A DNA stretch of 41,539 bases, from positions 1-41,539 of the IMG/VR virus record IMGVR_UViG_3300025030_000029, one strand, 5' to 3'. The DNA is from a virus. Below, in pieces: positions 1 through 8,890 of the stretch; positions within the stretch are counted from its first letter, which is position 1, and the number at the start of each line of letters is the position of its first letter. The translations under genes were made by a program, and so were the position numbers. Under the pieces are notes generated by a model that was not told the origin of the DNA, did not search any database, and saw nothing but the letters and a program-made list of their open reading frames with translations.

Positions 1-127
1 CTCAGCCGCAGCAATGACGGGACAGACAGGGGTGTGAAATGGCAACTGGAATATGACGTTGAACCGGCAAGCGGGGCGGTCCCGGCACCAACCACGGTAA
101 GCGTGGACATCACCATACCAGCCGGAA
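1..127. repeat. Direct terminal repeat, left copy (assembly overlap)
   Basis: Bases 1-127 are identical to 41413-41539. The length of 127 equals a common assembler k-mer, and one reading frame continues across the join without a break. The simplest reading is that the contig closes into a circle and the repeat is an assembly overlap, not a biological terminal repeat. Confidence 0.95.
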
Positions 128-318
128 CGGCGGTTAACACGGTATGGCGTGATGATGTCGCCACGTTCACCATCCCGGCGATTGCTCGGATGGTAGGGGC
201 GCGGCTGACAAGGATAGCGAGTGCTACGGCGGCACCGTCCGTTGATCCAGTACTTAGGGCTCTCCATTTCCACTATGAACTGGACACCGTAGGCTCACGC
301 AGCATCGTTACCAAGTAG
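1..318 (+). CDS. Tail needle/fibre protein, C-terminal part (continues from 40723)
   Basis: This is the 3' end of the gene that starts at 40723. Base 1 is the first base of a codon in that frame, because 40723 to 41413 spans exactly 230 codons. Joined across the circle the protein has 335 residues. This part is beta-rich, with many Thr, Val and Ala, and ends shortly before the first ejection-protein gene. It probably forms the distal knob of a needle or fibre. A GTG at 34 could be mistaken for a start, but it is internal. Confidence 0.8.
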   Translation, partial: LSRSNDGTDRGVKWQLEYDVEPASGAVPAPTTVSVDITIPAGTAVNTVWRDDVATFTIPAIARMVGARLTRIASATAAPSVDPVLRALHFHYELDTVGSRSIVTK

Positions 319-327
319 GAGGACATC

Positions 328-957
328 ATGAGCTTTTGGGGTAGTTTCTTCGTACCTTGGGACCAGACCCACAGCAGCAACTCCACCATCAGCACCATTG
401 CTGACCCGATGGACCTGTCAGGCAACCGTGCGGACAGGGCGCAAGACAGCATCATGGGGTCACAGCAGGCCGCAGCCGATGCCTCAATGAAGGAACTCCA
501 GGACACCTACGACAAGGTAAAGGCGCTTTACGCCCCCCTTGAGGATGCCGGAAAACAGGGGCTGGCGCAGCTTAACGCCAAGGGGTTCACCCCTTCCGCC
601 ACCTACCAGAACAGCCTGGAAGTGGGAGAGCGCGACCTCGGGCGCAAACTCAGGGCGATGGGGCGCTACAACTCCTCATTCGGCTCACGGGAGATGGGCG
701 GCTTCTACCAGAAATTGGCGCAGGAGGAGGCGGATAGGCAGTACGCGCCGACCCTTTCCATGATCCAGACCGGAAGCGGAGCCGTGAACGCCATCACCGG
801 AGCGGGAACCACGTTCGGGGCGGCTACCGACAAGACCCTTGCCAATCTCGGGCAGGGGATGTTCAACACGGCGCAGAACTACGGTATACAGCGCCAAAAC
901 AGCATGAACAACGCAGCCAATACCCTTGGATCACTGGCGCATTACTACAACACCTAA
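328..957 (+). CDS. Putative ejection/tail protein (gp14/gp7 position of P22)
   Basis: A 209-residue protein rich in Ala, Gly, Gln, Asn and Ser, with a helical, charged segment at about residues 40-85 and no signal peptide or membrane segment. The ATG follows an AGGAGG ribosome-binding site nine bases after the previous gene. It is the first of four consecutive genes between the needle and the tailspike, where P22 keeps gp14, gp7, gp20 and gp16, proteins ejected with the DNA. I assign the role mainly by position and composition. The family itself is not recognised with certainty. Confidence 0.6.
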   Translation: MSFWGSFFVPWDQTHSSNSTISTIADPMDLSGNRADRAQDSIMGSQQAAADASMKELQDTYDKVKALYAPLEDAGKQGLAQLNAKGFTPSATYQNSLEVGERDLGRKLRAMGRYNSSFGSREMGGFYQKLAQEEADRQYAPTLSMIQTGSGAVNAITGAGTTFGAATDKTLANLGQGMFNTAQNYGIQRQNSMNNAANTLGSLAHYYNT

Positions 958-966
958 GGAGCCAAC

Positions 967-1578
967 ATGCTACCTCTCATTCTAGCAGGCGCTTCCATGC
1001 TGTCCAGTTCCGCAGGGGCTTCCGCCGCGCAGTCGGCAACCAAGGAAGGTGCGCGGGCGCAGACCAAGATCAACCAGCAGGCCATCGACAAACGCCGTGA
1101 GATTCAGGACGATCTGACCCTCCGCAACAAGCCGTACTATGACCAGGGGATCAGCCAGATCCCCGGCATCCTCGCCATGAGCGGCAATCCGGACTTTTCC
1201 CCCACCAATCCGACCTACGGCGACAAGTACAGCCTCGGGGCCAAACAGATGACGCTTTCCGGCATGGGGCGCATGGGGCGCAACCTCGCCCCTCAGTCCG
1301 AAACAGACGCCAACTTCAACGCATCTGAGCAGGCGCGACTCCTGAACCGCAAGCTGGACATGCTCAAAGTCGGCTACGGCCAGGCGGGGACCGCAGGGCA
1401 GAGCCTCATGACTACCGGCACATCCATTGCCGACATCGGCAACCGGATAGGAAATATCCAGGCTAACGCCCGATCACTCAGCAGCATGGGGCGGCAACAG
1501 CAGATAGACGATACCGTGGACGGGGCCAGTTACGCGCCGCTTTATCTCAACTACAAGAAACTGAACGCGGGGGGCTAA
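967..1578 (+). CDS. Putative DNA ejection protein (gp7-like)
   Basis: A 203-residue protein that begins with a hydrophobic Ala/Ser/Leu stretch (residues 1-22), followed by a Gln/Lys/Arg-rich helical segment and a Gly/Asn/Gln-rich remainder. P22 gp7 is of similar size (229 residues) and is processed at its N-terminus during assembly; the hydrophobic head here may be its counterpart. The gene follows the previous one after nine bases with an AAGGAG site. Function is inferred from size, composition and position in the ejection block. Confidence 0.6.
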   Translation: MLPLILAGASMLSSSAGASAAQSATKEGARAQTKINQQAIDKRREIQDDLTLRNKPYYDQGISQIPGILAMSGNPDFSPTNPTYGDKYSLGAKQMTLSGMGRMGRNLAPQSETDANFNASEQARLLNRKLDMLKVGYGQAGTAGQSLMTTGTSIADIGNRIGNIQANARSLSSMGRQQQIDDTVDGASYAPLYLNYKKLNAGG

Positions 1579-1579
1579 A

Positions 1580-2962
1580 ATGGCGGTAAACAACGTGTTT
1601 CAGATGCTGGCGCAGCAGGAGATAGAGAGACCCGAAAGGGAACTTAAACGCCTGCAAGTAAAGACGCTGACGGACGAGGCTAACTATAAGGAGAAAGCCC
1701 GCAAAGACCTCGCCGCAGGGCCGAGCCAGACGCCCGAGTCTACGCTTGCATCAATGGGTCTGGCACGGTTCATGGTACCGGAAAATGCCGTACTGGACGA
1801 GAATGGCACGCTGATAGGAATGAAACCGCAGGCGGAACCTCAGCAAAAGTCCATGACCATCGCGGATCAGTTCAAGCGGCAGTATGACTATCACATTCAG
1901 AACGGGCGGACTGATCTGGCGCAGGGGGTCATGGAACACCAGCTTGAACTCTCCGAAAAAGCCGCAAAGGTGGCCGATCACGCCTACAAGACCGGGGGGA
2001 GGGAAGGTCTCGCCGCATGGCTACAGAACAACCCGACCTTTGCGCCTCTTCTTGGCGACCCCTCTCACATGAAGCTGGAAAAGGAGGGTGTACTCTACCC
2101 CGCAGCCGGTCCGGACGGCATACCTGTCCCTGGCGAGTACTGGTACCGGGATGAAAACGGCAAGGTGGCCTTTAAGACCGTCAAGCCGGAACCTGTGCAG
2201 ACCATCGCTCCCGGTGTAGGCATCGTAGGCAAGAACGGAGCGGTCAATATCCCGATCCCGAAGGTCAACAATACTGAGACATGGGGAGAACCTTACGCCA
2301 CCAACATCGGCGGGAAAAAGGCGATGGTTCAGAAAAGCAACAGGGGCCAAGTGAGATCCGTCTTGCAGGATACCAGCACAACGGTTAAGGTATCGACCGG
2401 GGGCGCAGGCGGCAACGTGAAACCACCCGCTGGCTACAGGTGGAAGGGTGACGGCACACTTGAAGCTATACCGGGGGGGCCGGCAGAGGCTAAGGCTGAA
2501 GCGGCGCGGCAGACTAAGGAGAAGGCCAAGGGCGCTTATGACGCTTCCATCACCGTAGTGGACAAGCTCCTCGCTCATCCAGGACGGAAGACGGCGACCG
2601 GCCTATCCTCGAAGCTCGACCCGCGCAACTACACGGCAGGGACTAACGCCTATGACTTTCAGAGGGAGCTTGACAGCTTCGACGCCGTGCTGTTCCTCTC
2701 CAACATCGAGAAGATGAAGGGGATGGGGGCGCTCTCCAACGCGGAAGGGGCCAAAGTCTCCGCAGCGGCAGGGGCGATCAAGCCCGGCATGTCTGAGAAG
2801 GCTTTTGAGTCGAACCTCAGAATCATTAAGGCTGAACTGGCAAAGGCAAAGACGCGCATCGACGGCGGGACGGCGGCACCGCCTCCCGGCAAAGGCACCC
2901 ACAAAGGCAAAACACCGCCCAAACTCTCCAAGGCCGCGTCAGCCGTAGACGAGAGGTACTGA
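1580..2962 (+). CDS. Putative DNA ejection protein (gp20-like)
   Basis: A 460-residue hydrophilic protein. It starts with a helical, charged region (residues 1-60), has a long Gly/Pro-rich middle (about 190-300), and an Ala/Lys-rich helical C-terminal third ending in a Pro/Lys-rich tail. Its length matches P22 gp20 (471 residues), and it lies directly between the gp7-like and gp16-like genes. The start is one base after the previous stop. Gp20 is carried in the virion and ejected at infection. No catalytic motif is visible. Confidence 0.6.
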   Translation: MAVNNVFQMLAQQEIERPERELKRLQVKTLTDEANYKEKARKDLAAGPSQTPESTLASMGLARFMVPENAVLDENGTLIGMKPQAEPQQKSMTIADQFKRQYDYHIQNGRTDLAQGVMEHQLELSEKAAKVADHAYKTGGREGLAAWLQNNPTFAPLLGDPSHMKLEKEGVLYPAAGPDGIPVPGEYWYRDENGKVAFKTVKPEPVQTIAPGVGIVGKNGAVNIPIPKVNNTETWGEPYATNIGGKKAMVQKSNRGQVRSVLQDTSTTVKVSTGGAGGNVKPPAGYRWKGDGTLEAIPGGPAEAKAEAARQTKEKAKGAYDASITVVDKLLAHPGRKTATGLSSKLDPRNYTAGTNAYDFQRELDSFDAVLFLSNIEKMKGMGALSNAEGAKVSAAAGAIKPGMSEKAFESNLRIIKAELAKAKTRIDGGTAAPPPGKGTHKGKTPPKLSKAASAVDERY

Positions 2963-2963
2963 T

Positions 2964-5225
2964 ATGGCAGATATAGCAAAAGTCAAGGCGATGGTCCGCG
3001 ACCCTGAATTCCAGGCGCTACCGTGGAACGAACGGCACACTCTCCTTGCGAAGAAAGATCCAGAATACGCCGCGCTTTCCCCGGGCGATCAGAACGGGGT
3101 GATGAACTCGCTCAAGGCGCGGGACTTCTGGAAACCGGCGGCACCCGCGCAGGAAGCCAAGCCCGCCAAGCCATCCATCCGCAAACGCGTTGCTGACTTC
3201 GTGCGCCCTACCTTGGAAGGACTCGGCACCGTGGCAGGGGAGGCGCTAGGCTTGCCATTCTCACCCGTAACCGCAGGAGCCAGTATACCCGCGTTAGGCG
3301 GTCTGGGATTCGCCGCAGGTTCAGGACTCTCGGACGTTATCGAGGGAACCCCCACCACCCTTGCTGAAATGGGCAGGGATATGAAGACCGGCGCGGCAAG
3401 CGTCATGGCCGGGCGTTTTCTGGGCGCTGGCATCAACGCCGGTATCCGCAAGGCTCCCGCAGCACTGGCGGCTATCAAAGCACCGCTGCAAAACAGGGCG
3501 CAGAGCCAAGCGCGTCAGACTCTCTCAGCCATGGGGGATCTGTCCGGCCAAGAGGCTAGGAACGTGGCGCAAGGCCAAGCGCTCACCTCAAAGCTCGGTG
3601 TCAAACTCACTCCCGCGCAGATGTCCGGCAAACCCTCGCTGTCGGCGATGGAGCAGGGATTAGCCACCGCCGATCCGGATTTCGCCGGGGCGCTCACCGC
3701 GCAGGACACCGCAGCTAAACAGGTGGCACTCTCCCGAATCCGTCAAGCCACAGGGAAGGGACGCGAACTCCCCGCGACGCAGGACTTGGCGACCACGGGC
3801 CAAAACATCGCGGACACCATTGGTGATGCGAGCCTCCCGGCCAAAAAAGCCGTTTCGGAGATGTACGACGCTATTCCGAATAGCCCACTTCCGACGAAAA
3901 ACACGGCGGGTGCCATCGCCGGTCTTAAGAAAGGGTTCAGGCCGGGGGATGAGGACGTTTTCCCATCCCGCGCCATTTCTCGCATAGAGGAAGCGTTGCA
4001 AGGGCCAAAGCCTGTCATGGGAGGTCATGGCAAGCCCGCCGATCCGGTCGTGCTGGACGCTTACGGAAAGCCCATGAGGGACAGCGTAGACGTTACAAAA
4101 GCGCAGGTAGGATTTCAGGACTTGCACTCGATCAGAAAAGATCTTGGTCGACAAATACAAGATGCCTCTGCCGGCGCGAACCCTAATCGTGAACTGGCAA
4201 TGAAACTGCGTCAGATCAAAGACGCGGTAGACGCGGACATCGAAGCCGGAATGGGCGCGAATAACGCCTACGTCGCAGCAAAGGACGCTTTTAAGGAGTA
4301 TGCGAACAAGTACCGGTCTGGCGCAGTCAACAAGGTTCTTGCAAAGGGGAACGAGTCCAGCGGGCTACGCACGGCGGATGAGAACATAGCACGGCAGTTC
4401 TTCACCCCTTCAGGTTCTACCGGGCTTATCAAGGCAGTGGGTCTCCCTGCCGCCAAGGAGCAGATGCGACCGTTCGTCATCGCCGACATGCTGAAAGCGG
4501 CGGCTCCCAACGGCGTCGACTACAACGTGCAAACCGGTATCAACTACATCCAGAAAAATAGGGCAGTATTGGAAAGACTCAGACTGGTAGACGATGCGCG
4601 GCAGGTATTGAAGGACCAGATCCCCGCCGAGATGGAAAGGATCCTCGCCAAACGCGCACCGGACGCCGCCACAGGCTTGCAGTTCTTCACCGCCCAGGAC
4701 ATGCGCGGCATCCTGCAAAAGTACGGCAACACGATCAAGCAGCTTTACGGGCCGGAAACGCTGACCGCCTTCCGCGATTACAACCAGCTTATGGGGATGA
4801 TCGAGCGCAAGAACGTCATTCCCCGGGGCGGCAACTCCAACACGGCGGAAAAGGCTATGAACATGGCCAATCTGATGATAAAAGAGTCTGCCGGACCCGC
4901 CAAGAAGCTAACAGACGGCCTCGCCATGGCGCTTGTCAAGGGCGCGGGACTCGGAGGCGGGGCAACCCTTGCCGCCGGTAACATGTCGCCCAAAGTGGCA
5001 GCAATCGGCGCAGGGCTGAACGGGGCGCGGCAGATGCTCACCAACGCAGACAGCCAAGTTGCCAAGGCGTTTGTCAAAATCCTGCAAGACGCCACCTTGA
5101 ACCCGCAGATAGCAAAAGACGTAATGACGCTACAGCGCACCGGAAAAGTACCGGCCGCACTTCAAGCCATAATCGACAAGAACATCATCGGAGCCACAGC
5201 CGCCACCGCCACCCAAGGAGAATAA
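2964..5225 (+). CDS. Putative DNA ejection/transfer protein (gp16-like)
   Basis: A 753-residue protein, the largest and last of the ejection block, matching the place of P22 gp16 (609 residues), which helps DNA cross the cell envelope. The N-terminus (residues 1-60) is a small charged domain. Residues about 78-125 are rich in Gly, Ala and Pro and could contact membrane. The centre is long and helical, and residues 645-690 form a second Gly/Ala-rich hydrophobic stretch. No lytic transglycosylase Glu motif is evident. It starts one base after the previous stop, so translation is probably coupled. Confidence 0.65.
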   Translation: MADIAKVKAMVRDPEFQALPWNERHTLLAKKDPEYAALSPGDQNGVMNSLKARDFWKPAAPAQEAKPAKPSIRKRVADFVRPTLEGLGTVAGEALGLPFSPVTAGASIPALGGLGFAAGSGLSDVIEGTPTTLAEMGRDMKTGAASVMAGRFLGAGINAGIRKAPAALAAIKAPLQNRAQSQARQTLSAMGDLSGQEARNVAQGQALTSKLGVKLTPAQMSGKPSLSAMEQGLATADPDFAGALTAQDTAAKQVALSRIRQATGKGRELPATQDLATTGQNIADTIGDASLPAKKAVSEMYDAIPNSPLPTKNTAGAIAGLKKGFRPGDEDVFPSRAISRIEEALQGPKPVMGGHGKPADPVVLDAYGKPMRDSVDVTKAQVGFQDLHSIRKDLGRQIQDASAGANPNRELAMKLRQIKDAVDADIEAGMGANNAYVAAKDAFKEYANKYRSGAVNKVLAKGNESSGLRTADENIARQFFTPSGSTGLIKAVGLPAAKEQMRPFVIADMLKAAAPNGVDYNVQTGINYIQKNRAVLERLRLVDDARQVLKDQIPAEMERILAKRAPDAATGLQFFTAQDMRGILQKYGNTIKQLYGPETLTAFRDYNQLMGMIERKNVIPRGGNSNTAEKAMNMANLMIKESAGPAKKLTDGLAMALVKGAGLGGGATLAAGNMSPKVAAIGAGLNGARQMLTNADSQVAKAFVKILQDATLNPQIAKDVMTLQRTGKVPAALQAIIDKNIIGATAATATQGE

Positions 5226-5228
5226 GAC

Positions 5229-5327
5229 ATGATGAAACGTCAACCGATGCCTATGAAGCCGATGCCTATGAAACCGAAGCCCTCACCGAAACCGCCGAAA
5301 AAGGGCGGCACCAAGAAACACTGCTGA
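5229..5327 (+). CDS. 32-residue Met/Pro/Lys-rich peptide
   Basis: A tiny ORF starting ATGATG, four bases after the gp16-like stop, behind a CAAGGAGAATAAG ribosome-binding region. The product contains the repeat MPMKPMPMKP, then a Pro/Lys-rich tail ending in Cys, and is very basic. Its stop (TGA 5325-5327) overlaps the next start in an ATGA junction, which argues that it is translated. It cannot form a globular fold; binding to DNA or to a membrane surface is possible. No family is assigned. Confidence 0.6.
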   Translation: MMKRQPMPMKPMPMKPKPSPKPPKKGGTKKHC

Positions 5328-5638
5328 TGCCCGCCCCCGACTGGCAATGGGTAGCCAACCCCGACCTGATCACCTCGGCTATCAAGTTGCTGGCCGGGGC
5401 GGTCTTCTCCTCCATCATCACGCTTGGCGGCATCATTGTTGCCGGGACAAAATGGGTAGCAACCACGACCATGAAGCGGGTAGAGAGTCGCATGGACGGA
5501 TTTGAGGAAAAGTTAGAGCGCGTGGCGGGCGGCATGGAGACATTGGCGCTTACCACGTCCAACCAGATAACCAGAATCGAAGTGCGCTGCGAAGAGCGGC
5601 ACTCTAACCACCACCGCACAGGAGACGCCCATGTCTAA
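5327..5638 (+). CDS. Small membrane protein with coiled coil (holin- or spanin-like)
   Basis: A 103-residue protein with one hydrophobic segment (about residues 15-41) followed by a charged heptad-like helix (45-90). It starts on an ATGA overlap and shares its last eight bases with the start of a lipoprotein gene. Membrane protein plus overlapping lipoprotein resembles an inner/outer spanin pair. However, acidic residues precede and Lys/Arg follow the membrane segment, so the positive-inside rule predicts a cytoplasmic coiled coil, unlike Rz. A holin or structural anchor is the alternative. Confidence 0.55.
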   Translation: MPAPDWQWVANPDLITSAIKLLAGAVFSSIITLGGIIVAGTKWVATTTMKRVESRMDGFEEKLERVAGGMETLALTTSNQITRIEVRCEERHSNHHRTGDAHV

Positions 5639-5726
5639 GTTTTACTCCCGTTTCATCGTATGGCTGATGCTGGCCTTTACCCTCACCGCCTGCGGACATG
5701 AATCAGAAACGGAGGGCATTTTATGA
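5631..5726 (+). CDS. 31-residue lipoprotein (o-spanin-like or entericidin-like)
   Basis: The peptide has a short basic N-terminus, a hydrophobic core (residues 8-18) and the lipobox L-T-A-C with Cys21, so the mature lipopeptide would have only 11 residues. The next residue after Cys is Gly, not Asp, which allows outer-membrane sorting. The start overlaps the upstream gene by eight bases, and the stop overlaps the tailspike start (ATGA at 5723). Known outer spanins such as Rz1 are longer, so a spanin role is uncertain. Confidence 0.6.
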   Translation: MSKFYSRFIVWLMLAFTLTACGHESETEGIL

Positions 5727-8071
5727 GCAGCAAGGCGCAAAACATACAGTTTCTTCTTTCACAGGTCAGGGCGTCGGGCGTGGCACTCTCTGGCGGACAG
5801 GTCTTCTTTTACTCGGCGGGTACCGACGAACTTAAGGCGGTATGGCTGGACCGGGGCAAAGTCACCCAGGCCGCGAACCCCTACACACTGGACGCAAACG
5901 CCACCGCACAGCTTTACGGCGACGGTCTTTACCGGATCGTCATTAAGACTTCTGCGGGGGTCACGGTATACGACCGCGACAACCTTTCATTTCTGGATGT
6001 CGGGGCAGAGCTTGACGCGCTCACCGACATAAGCATACCGGACATAAGCTCGTATGGCAGCACCTTTGCAGAGGCAGTGGCGGCCATAGGGTCCACTCCG
6101 CTTACCGTAGGCTTCAGGTCCGACCAGACCGTATCGGCCAATATCACCATTCCCTCAACACTGGAACTGGTACCTCTGAACGGGGCCAAGATCAACCACG
6201 GCGCATACACAGTAACCTATGCGGGAAGCACGGCGCGGTGGTCCATGGCGCAGATCTTCAGCGGGACCGGAGCGGTTACGTTCACAGGGAATATATCGTA
6301 CGCAGTGCCGCAGTGGTTCGGGGCCAAGGGTGACGACTCGACGCTGGACAGTGCCGCTTTCCGGTCGGCTGTCGCATCATGCAACAGGGTCTACGTGCCG
6401 CCGGGGATTTACCGGGTCGGGATGATCAAGCTTCCAAGCGACAGCGAGTTTTTCGGTGCGGGCGATTCCACCGTCCTCAGACGCGCGGAGGGTATCGACA
6501 GCGGCGGCACCGGCATAGCGCCGACCATTGAGTATATCGTGCTCCTTGCTACCAACTACGGCGATGAAGGTACGGCAGACATTGCCGACAACAAGAAAAA
6601 CATTTACGTTCACGACCTGCAACTTGACGGACGATCCAGGGACTTCACTCCAAACGCCGCTTTTTACCACAACATGGCAATAAGTGCCACATCCAACATG
6701 ACGGTGGAGAGGGTGACATTTTATGACTTTCTGGGCGACGGTGCATATCTTGGGCCAGCAGGGTCTGGCAGCTCGGAGCGGCACAACACCAATATCAAGT
6801 TTTTAAACTGTATCTTCGATGGCGCGAACAACGGCAACCGTAACGGGCTTTCGGTTATCGACTGCGACGGCCTTGTAGTGGAGAACAGCACGTTCAAGCG
6901 GATCGGCAACGCGACACTTTCGCAATCGGTCGGCGGTATAGACTTTGAACCTAATCAGGACTGGGCTATCGTCCGATATTCCCGCATGGTTAACTGCACC
7001 TTTGAGGACATTTCAACCACCAACACCGCAGCTATATCAGTATTTAACACCAATCAGACCGGCTTGAATATGCACGGTTGGTTGATAGAAGGGTGTACGT
7101 TTACCCGATGCTATGCTGGTTTTGGCGGCAGCGCGGTACGCAAGACATCCATATCTCCAAACGACAACATCACTATAAGAAACTCTACATTTATTAATAC
7201 AACCACCTTTGACATTATCAACCTGGGGTTCAAGGGTTTTGCAATTGAGGGCAATACTTTCCAGATCGACCCCATCGCGTCCAGCTCCTACCGCGGGGCC
7301 ATTAAACTGGGCCAGTTATCCGACACGGTGAACAGTTCGGCTTTCGACACAATTATCAGCAATAACAAATTCATCGGTTTGCGACCACAGTTCGGTATGA
7401 TGGCTGTCTTCGGGGTGCACGGTCTTATCGTCAGCAACAACACCTTCGAGGACATCACCGGAATCATCATCAAGTTTCTTTCTCCCGCTGAGGCGGGGAC
7501 CAGCCGATACCTCAGCGGTATACGCATCGTCGGGAACACCGCCAACAACGCGCTCCGTGCGGCGGGGACTGTCACGACATCAAGCTTCATCGGATCTACC
7601 GGAGGGATAAATGCCGATAACGACAACTCGTTCATTAACACGACGAACGTTGAGTACCAGAACGTGATGAACCACGGCGTGCCAAAGTTCGGCGGCGGGG
7701 TGCTAGCCATCTTCCGCGAACATAAAGTATCAGCCGCTCCGACATCCGGCACCTGGACGGTAGCCGATAAGCTTTACCTATCGGGGCCGAGTGCTGGAAG
7801 CGTCGGAACCGTCTGCTCCGTCTCTGGCACATTCGGCACGTTGGCCGACGCGACAGGAGACGCGACCAATGCAAGCGCGGTGCTGCTCAATGTGGCCGAC
7901 CCCAACGACTCTCTCAGGGAAGGGCAGTGGATCACCATCGCGGGAGATGCCGCCAAGAAGCAGATTGTTGAAATCGACGGCACCACCGTCTATCTGTCAG
8001 GCACATACACAGGGGTGACCGGGACGGGGCTTGCGCTGGCATGGTCTGCGCCAACGTTCGTGACGTTCTAA
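5723..8071 (+). CDS. Tailspike / tail fibre with beta-helix
   Basis: A 782-residue protein. Residues about 1-95 resemble the compact beta adapter found at the head end of podovirus tailspikes. From about 193 (WFGAKGDD...) the sequence matches the start of a pectate-lyase-type right-handed beta-helix, and Asn/Thr/Gly-rich turns continue to about 640. Residues 650-782 form a separate beta cap. It should bind, and probably cleave or deacetylate, host surface polysaccharide. In P22 the tailspike also lies near the end of the tail genes. The start overlaps the lipoprotein stop and has a GGAGG site. Catalytic residues cannot be chosen by eye. Confidence 0.85.
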   Translation: MSSKAQNIQFLLSQVRASGVALSGGQVFFYSAGTDELKAVWLDRGKVTQAANPYTLDANATAQLYGDGLYRIVIKTSAGVTVYDRDNLSFLDVGAELDALTDISIPDISSYGSTFAEAVAAIGSTPLTVGFRSDQTVSANITIPSTLELVPLNGAKINHGAYTVTYAGSTARWSMAQIFSGTGAVTFTGNISYAVPQWFGAKGDDSTLDSAAFRSAVASCNRVYVPPGIYRVGMIKLPSDSEFFGAGDSTVLRRAEGIDSGGTGIAPTIEYIVLLATNYGDEGTADIADNKKNIYVHDLQLDGRSRDFTPNAAFYHNMAISATSNMTVERVTFYDFLGDGAYLGPAGSGSSERHNTNIKFLNCIFDGANNGNRNGLSVIDCDGLVVENSTFKRIGNATLSQSVGGIDFEPNQDWAIVRYSRMVNCTFEDISTTNTAAISVFNTNQTGLNMHGWLIEGCTFTRCYAGFGGSAVRKTSISPNDNITIRNSTFINTTTFDIINLGFKGFAIEGNTFQIDPIASSSYRGAIKLGQLSDTVNSSAFDTIISNNKFIGLRPQFGMMAVFGVHGLIVSNNTFEDITGIIIKFLSPAEAGTSRYLSGIRIVGNTANNALRAAGTVTTSSFIGSTGGINADNDNSFINTTNVEYQNVMNHGVPKFGGGVLAIFREHKVSAAPTSGTWTVADKLYLSGPSAGSVGTVCSVSGTFGTLADATGDATNASAVLLNVADPNDSLREGQWITIAGDAAKKQIVEIDGTTVYLSGTYTGVTGTGLALAWSAPTFVTF

Positions 8072-8078
8072 ACTTAGC

Positions 8079-8096
8079 GCCCCGGTTCGCCGGGGC
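8079..8096 (+). other. Stem-loop between tailspike and lysozyme
   Basis: A perfect 7-bp GC stem (8079-8085 with 8090-8096) closes a TTCG loop, eight bases after the tailspike stop. No T-run follows, so it is not a canonical intrinsic terminator. It may protect the 3' end of the tailspike message or set the level of lysozyme expression. Confidence 0.5.
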
Positions 8097-8114
8097 TAAC
8101 TCTTGAGGTGATAA

Positions 8115-8717
8115 ATGAAAACACTTTTGACGCTGCTTTGCCTGTTGATTCCCATTACCGCCCATGCCGCAGACATCCGCCCGGCCCTCGTCAACACCTT
8201 CGGACATGAAGGGGGATTCCAGTCAGACCCCAACGACTCAGGCAACTACGCCCACGGGCGGCTTGTCGGCACCAAGTACGGAATTGCCGCAGCGTCCTAC
8301 CCGAATGAGGATATCCGGAACCTCACTCTCGATCGGGCGGCGGTGCTATACAATCGGGACTTCTGGGGCGCTTCCCGCTGCGGCGAATGGAAAAGCCAGA
8401 TCATCGCCAATGACTACTTTGACGCTGCGGTCAACATGGGGCAGGGAACGGCGGCGCGAATCCTCCAACGGGCGATCAACTATGCGGGATACCCTTTGCC
8501 GCGGCTTGCGGTAGATGGCAAAATAGGACCCGCTACGGTGGCCCGGCTGAACTCCGTCGACCAGTCCGCGCTTTACGTTCACATGATCGGTCTGATCCAT
8601 GGGCGCTATGTGCAGATCGTGGATGCGAACCCGGCCAAAGGGCGATACCTGCGGACGTGGGCGCACAGGGTCAAGGGAAACGTGCAACGGTCAGTGAAAG
8701 CCTACGATAGGAGGTAG
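8115..8717 (+). CDS. Secreted lysozyme, GH108 family endolysin
   Basis: A 200-residue muramidase cleaving peptidoglycan. Residues 1-18 form a Sec signal (two Lys/Leu-rich turns, AHA cleavage site), so it is exported by the host and does not strictly need a holin. The catalytic region has G-H-E-G-G-F with Glu32 as general acid, then the family motif around T53-K-Y-G-I. The C-terminal half has the peptidoglycan-binding DGKIGPAT motif (about residues 133-140) of the PG_binding_3 domain. The ATG has a GAGGTG site. Length is normal for the family. Confidence 0.9.
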   Translation: MKTLLTLLCLLIPITAHAADIRPALVNTFGHEGGFQSDPNDSGNYAHGRLVGTKYGIAAASYPNEDIRNLTLDRAAVLYNRDFWGASRCGEWKSQIIANDYFDAAVNMGQGTAARILQRAINYAGYPLPRLAVDGKIGPATVARLNSVDQSALYVHMIGLIHGRYVQIVDANPAKGRYLRTWAHRVKGNVQRSVKAYDRR

Positions 8718-8719
8718 CC

Positions 8720-8890
8720 GTGGAAGACCATGAGCGCGTCAAGATACTGGAGTCCTACGGAACTAAGGGGTCTTACTGCTCCTATATTTCCGGACATTGC
8801 GCCGTGGGGCATGACGTGAAATTGTGCGCGAAAAGAAACCCTGTCGAGTGCCGAAACTGTCGGCAGAAGAACGAGAAGGAGGCCCAATGA
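8720..8890 (+). CDS. 56-residue Cys-rich protein
   Basis: A small ORF with GTG start two bases after the lysozyme stop; the TAGGAGGTAG before it is its ribosome-binding site. The product has five Cys (20, 27, 36, 44, 47), the last two as CRNC, suggesting a small zinc-binding fold. The stop overlaps the next start in ATGA. It was overlooked by length-limited gene calling. Function unknown. Confidence 0.6.
   Translation: MEDHERVKILESYGTKGSYCSYISGHCAVGHDVKLCAKRNPVECRNCRQKNEKEAQ

Noticed and set aside
5327-5726. Firm call of an Rz/Rz1 spanin pair
   Set aside because: Charge distribution predicts the opposite topology, and the mature lipopeptide is only 11 residues.
8079-8096. Rho-independent terminator after the tailspike
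   Set aside because: The stem is strong but no T-run follows, and the lysozyme gene starts shortly afterwards.
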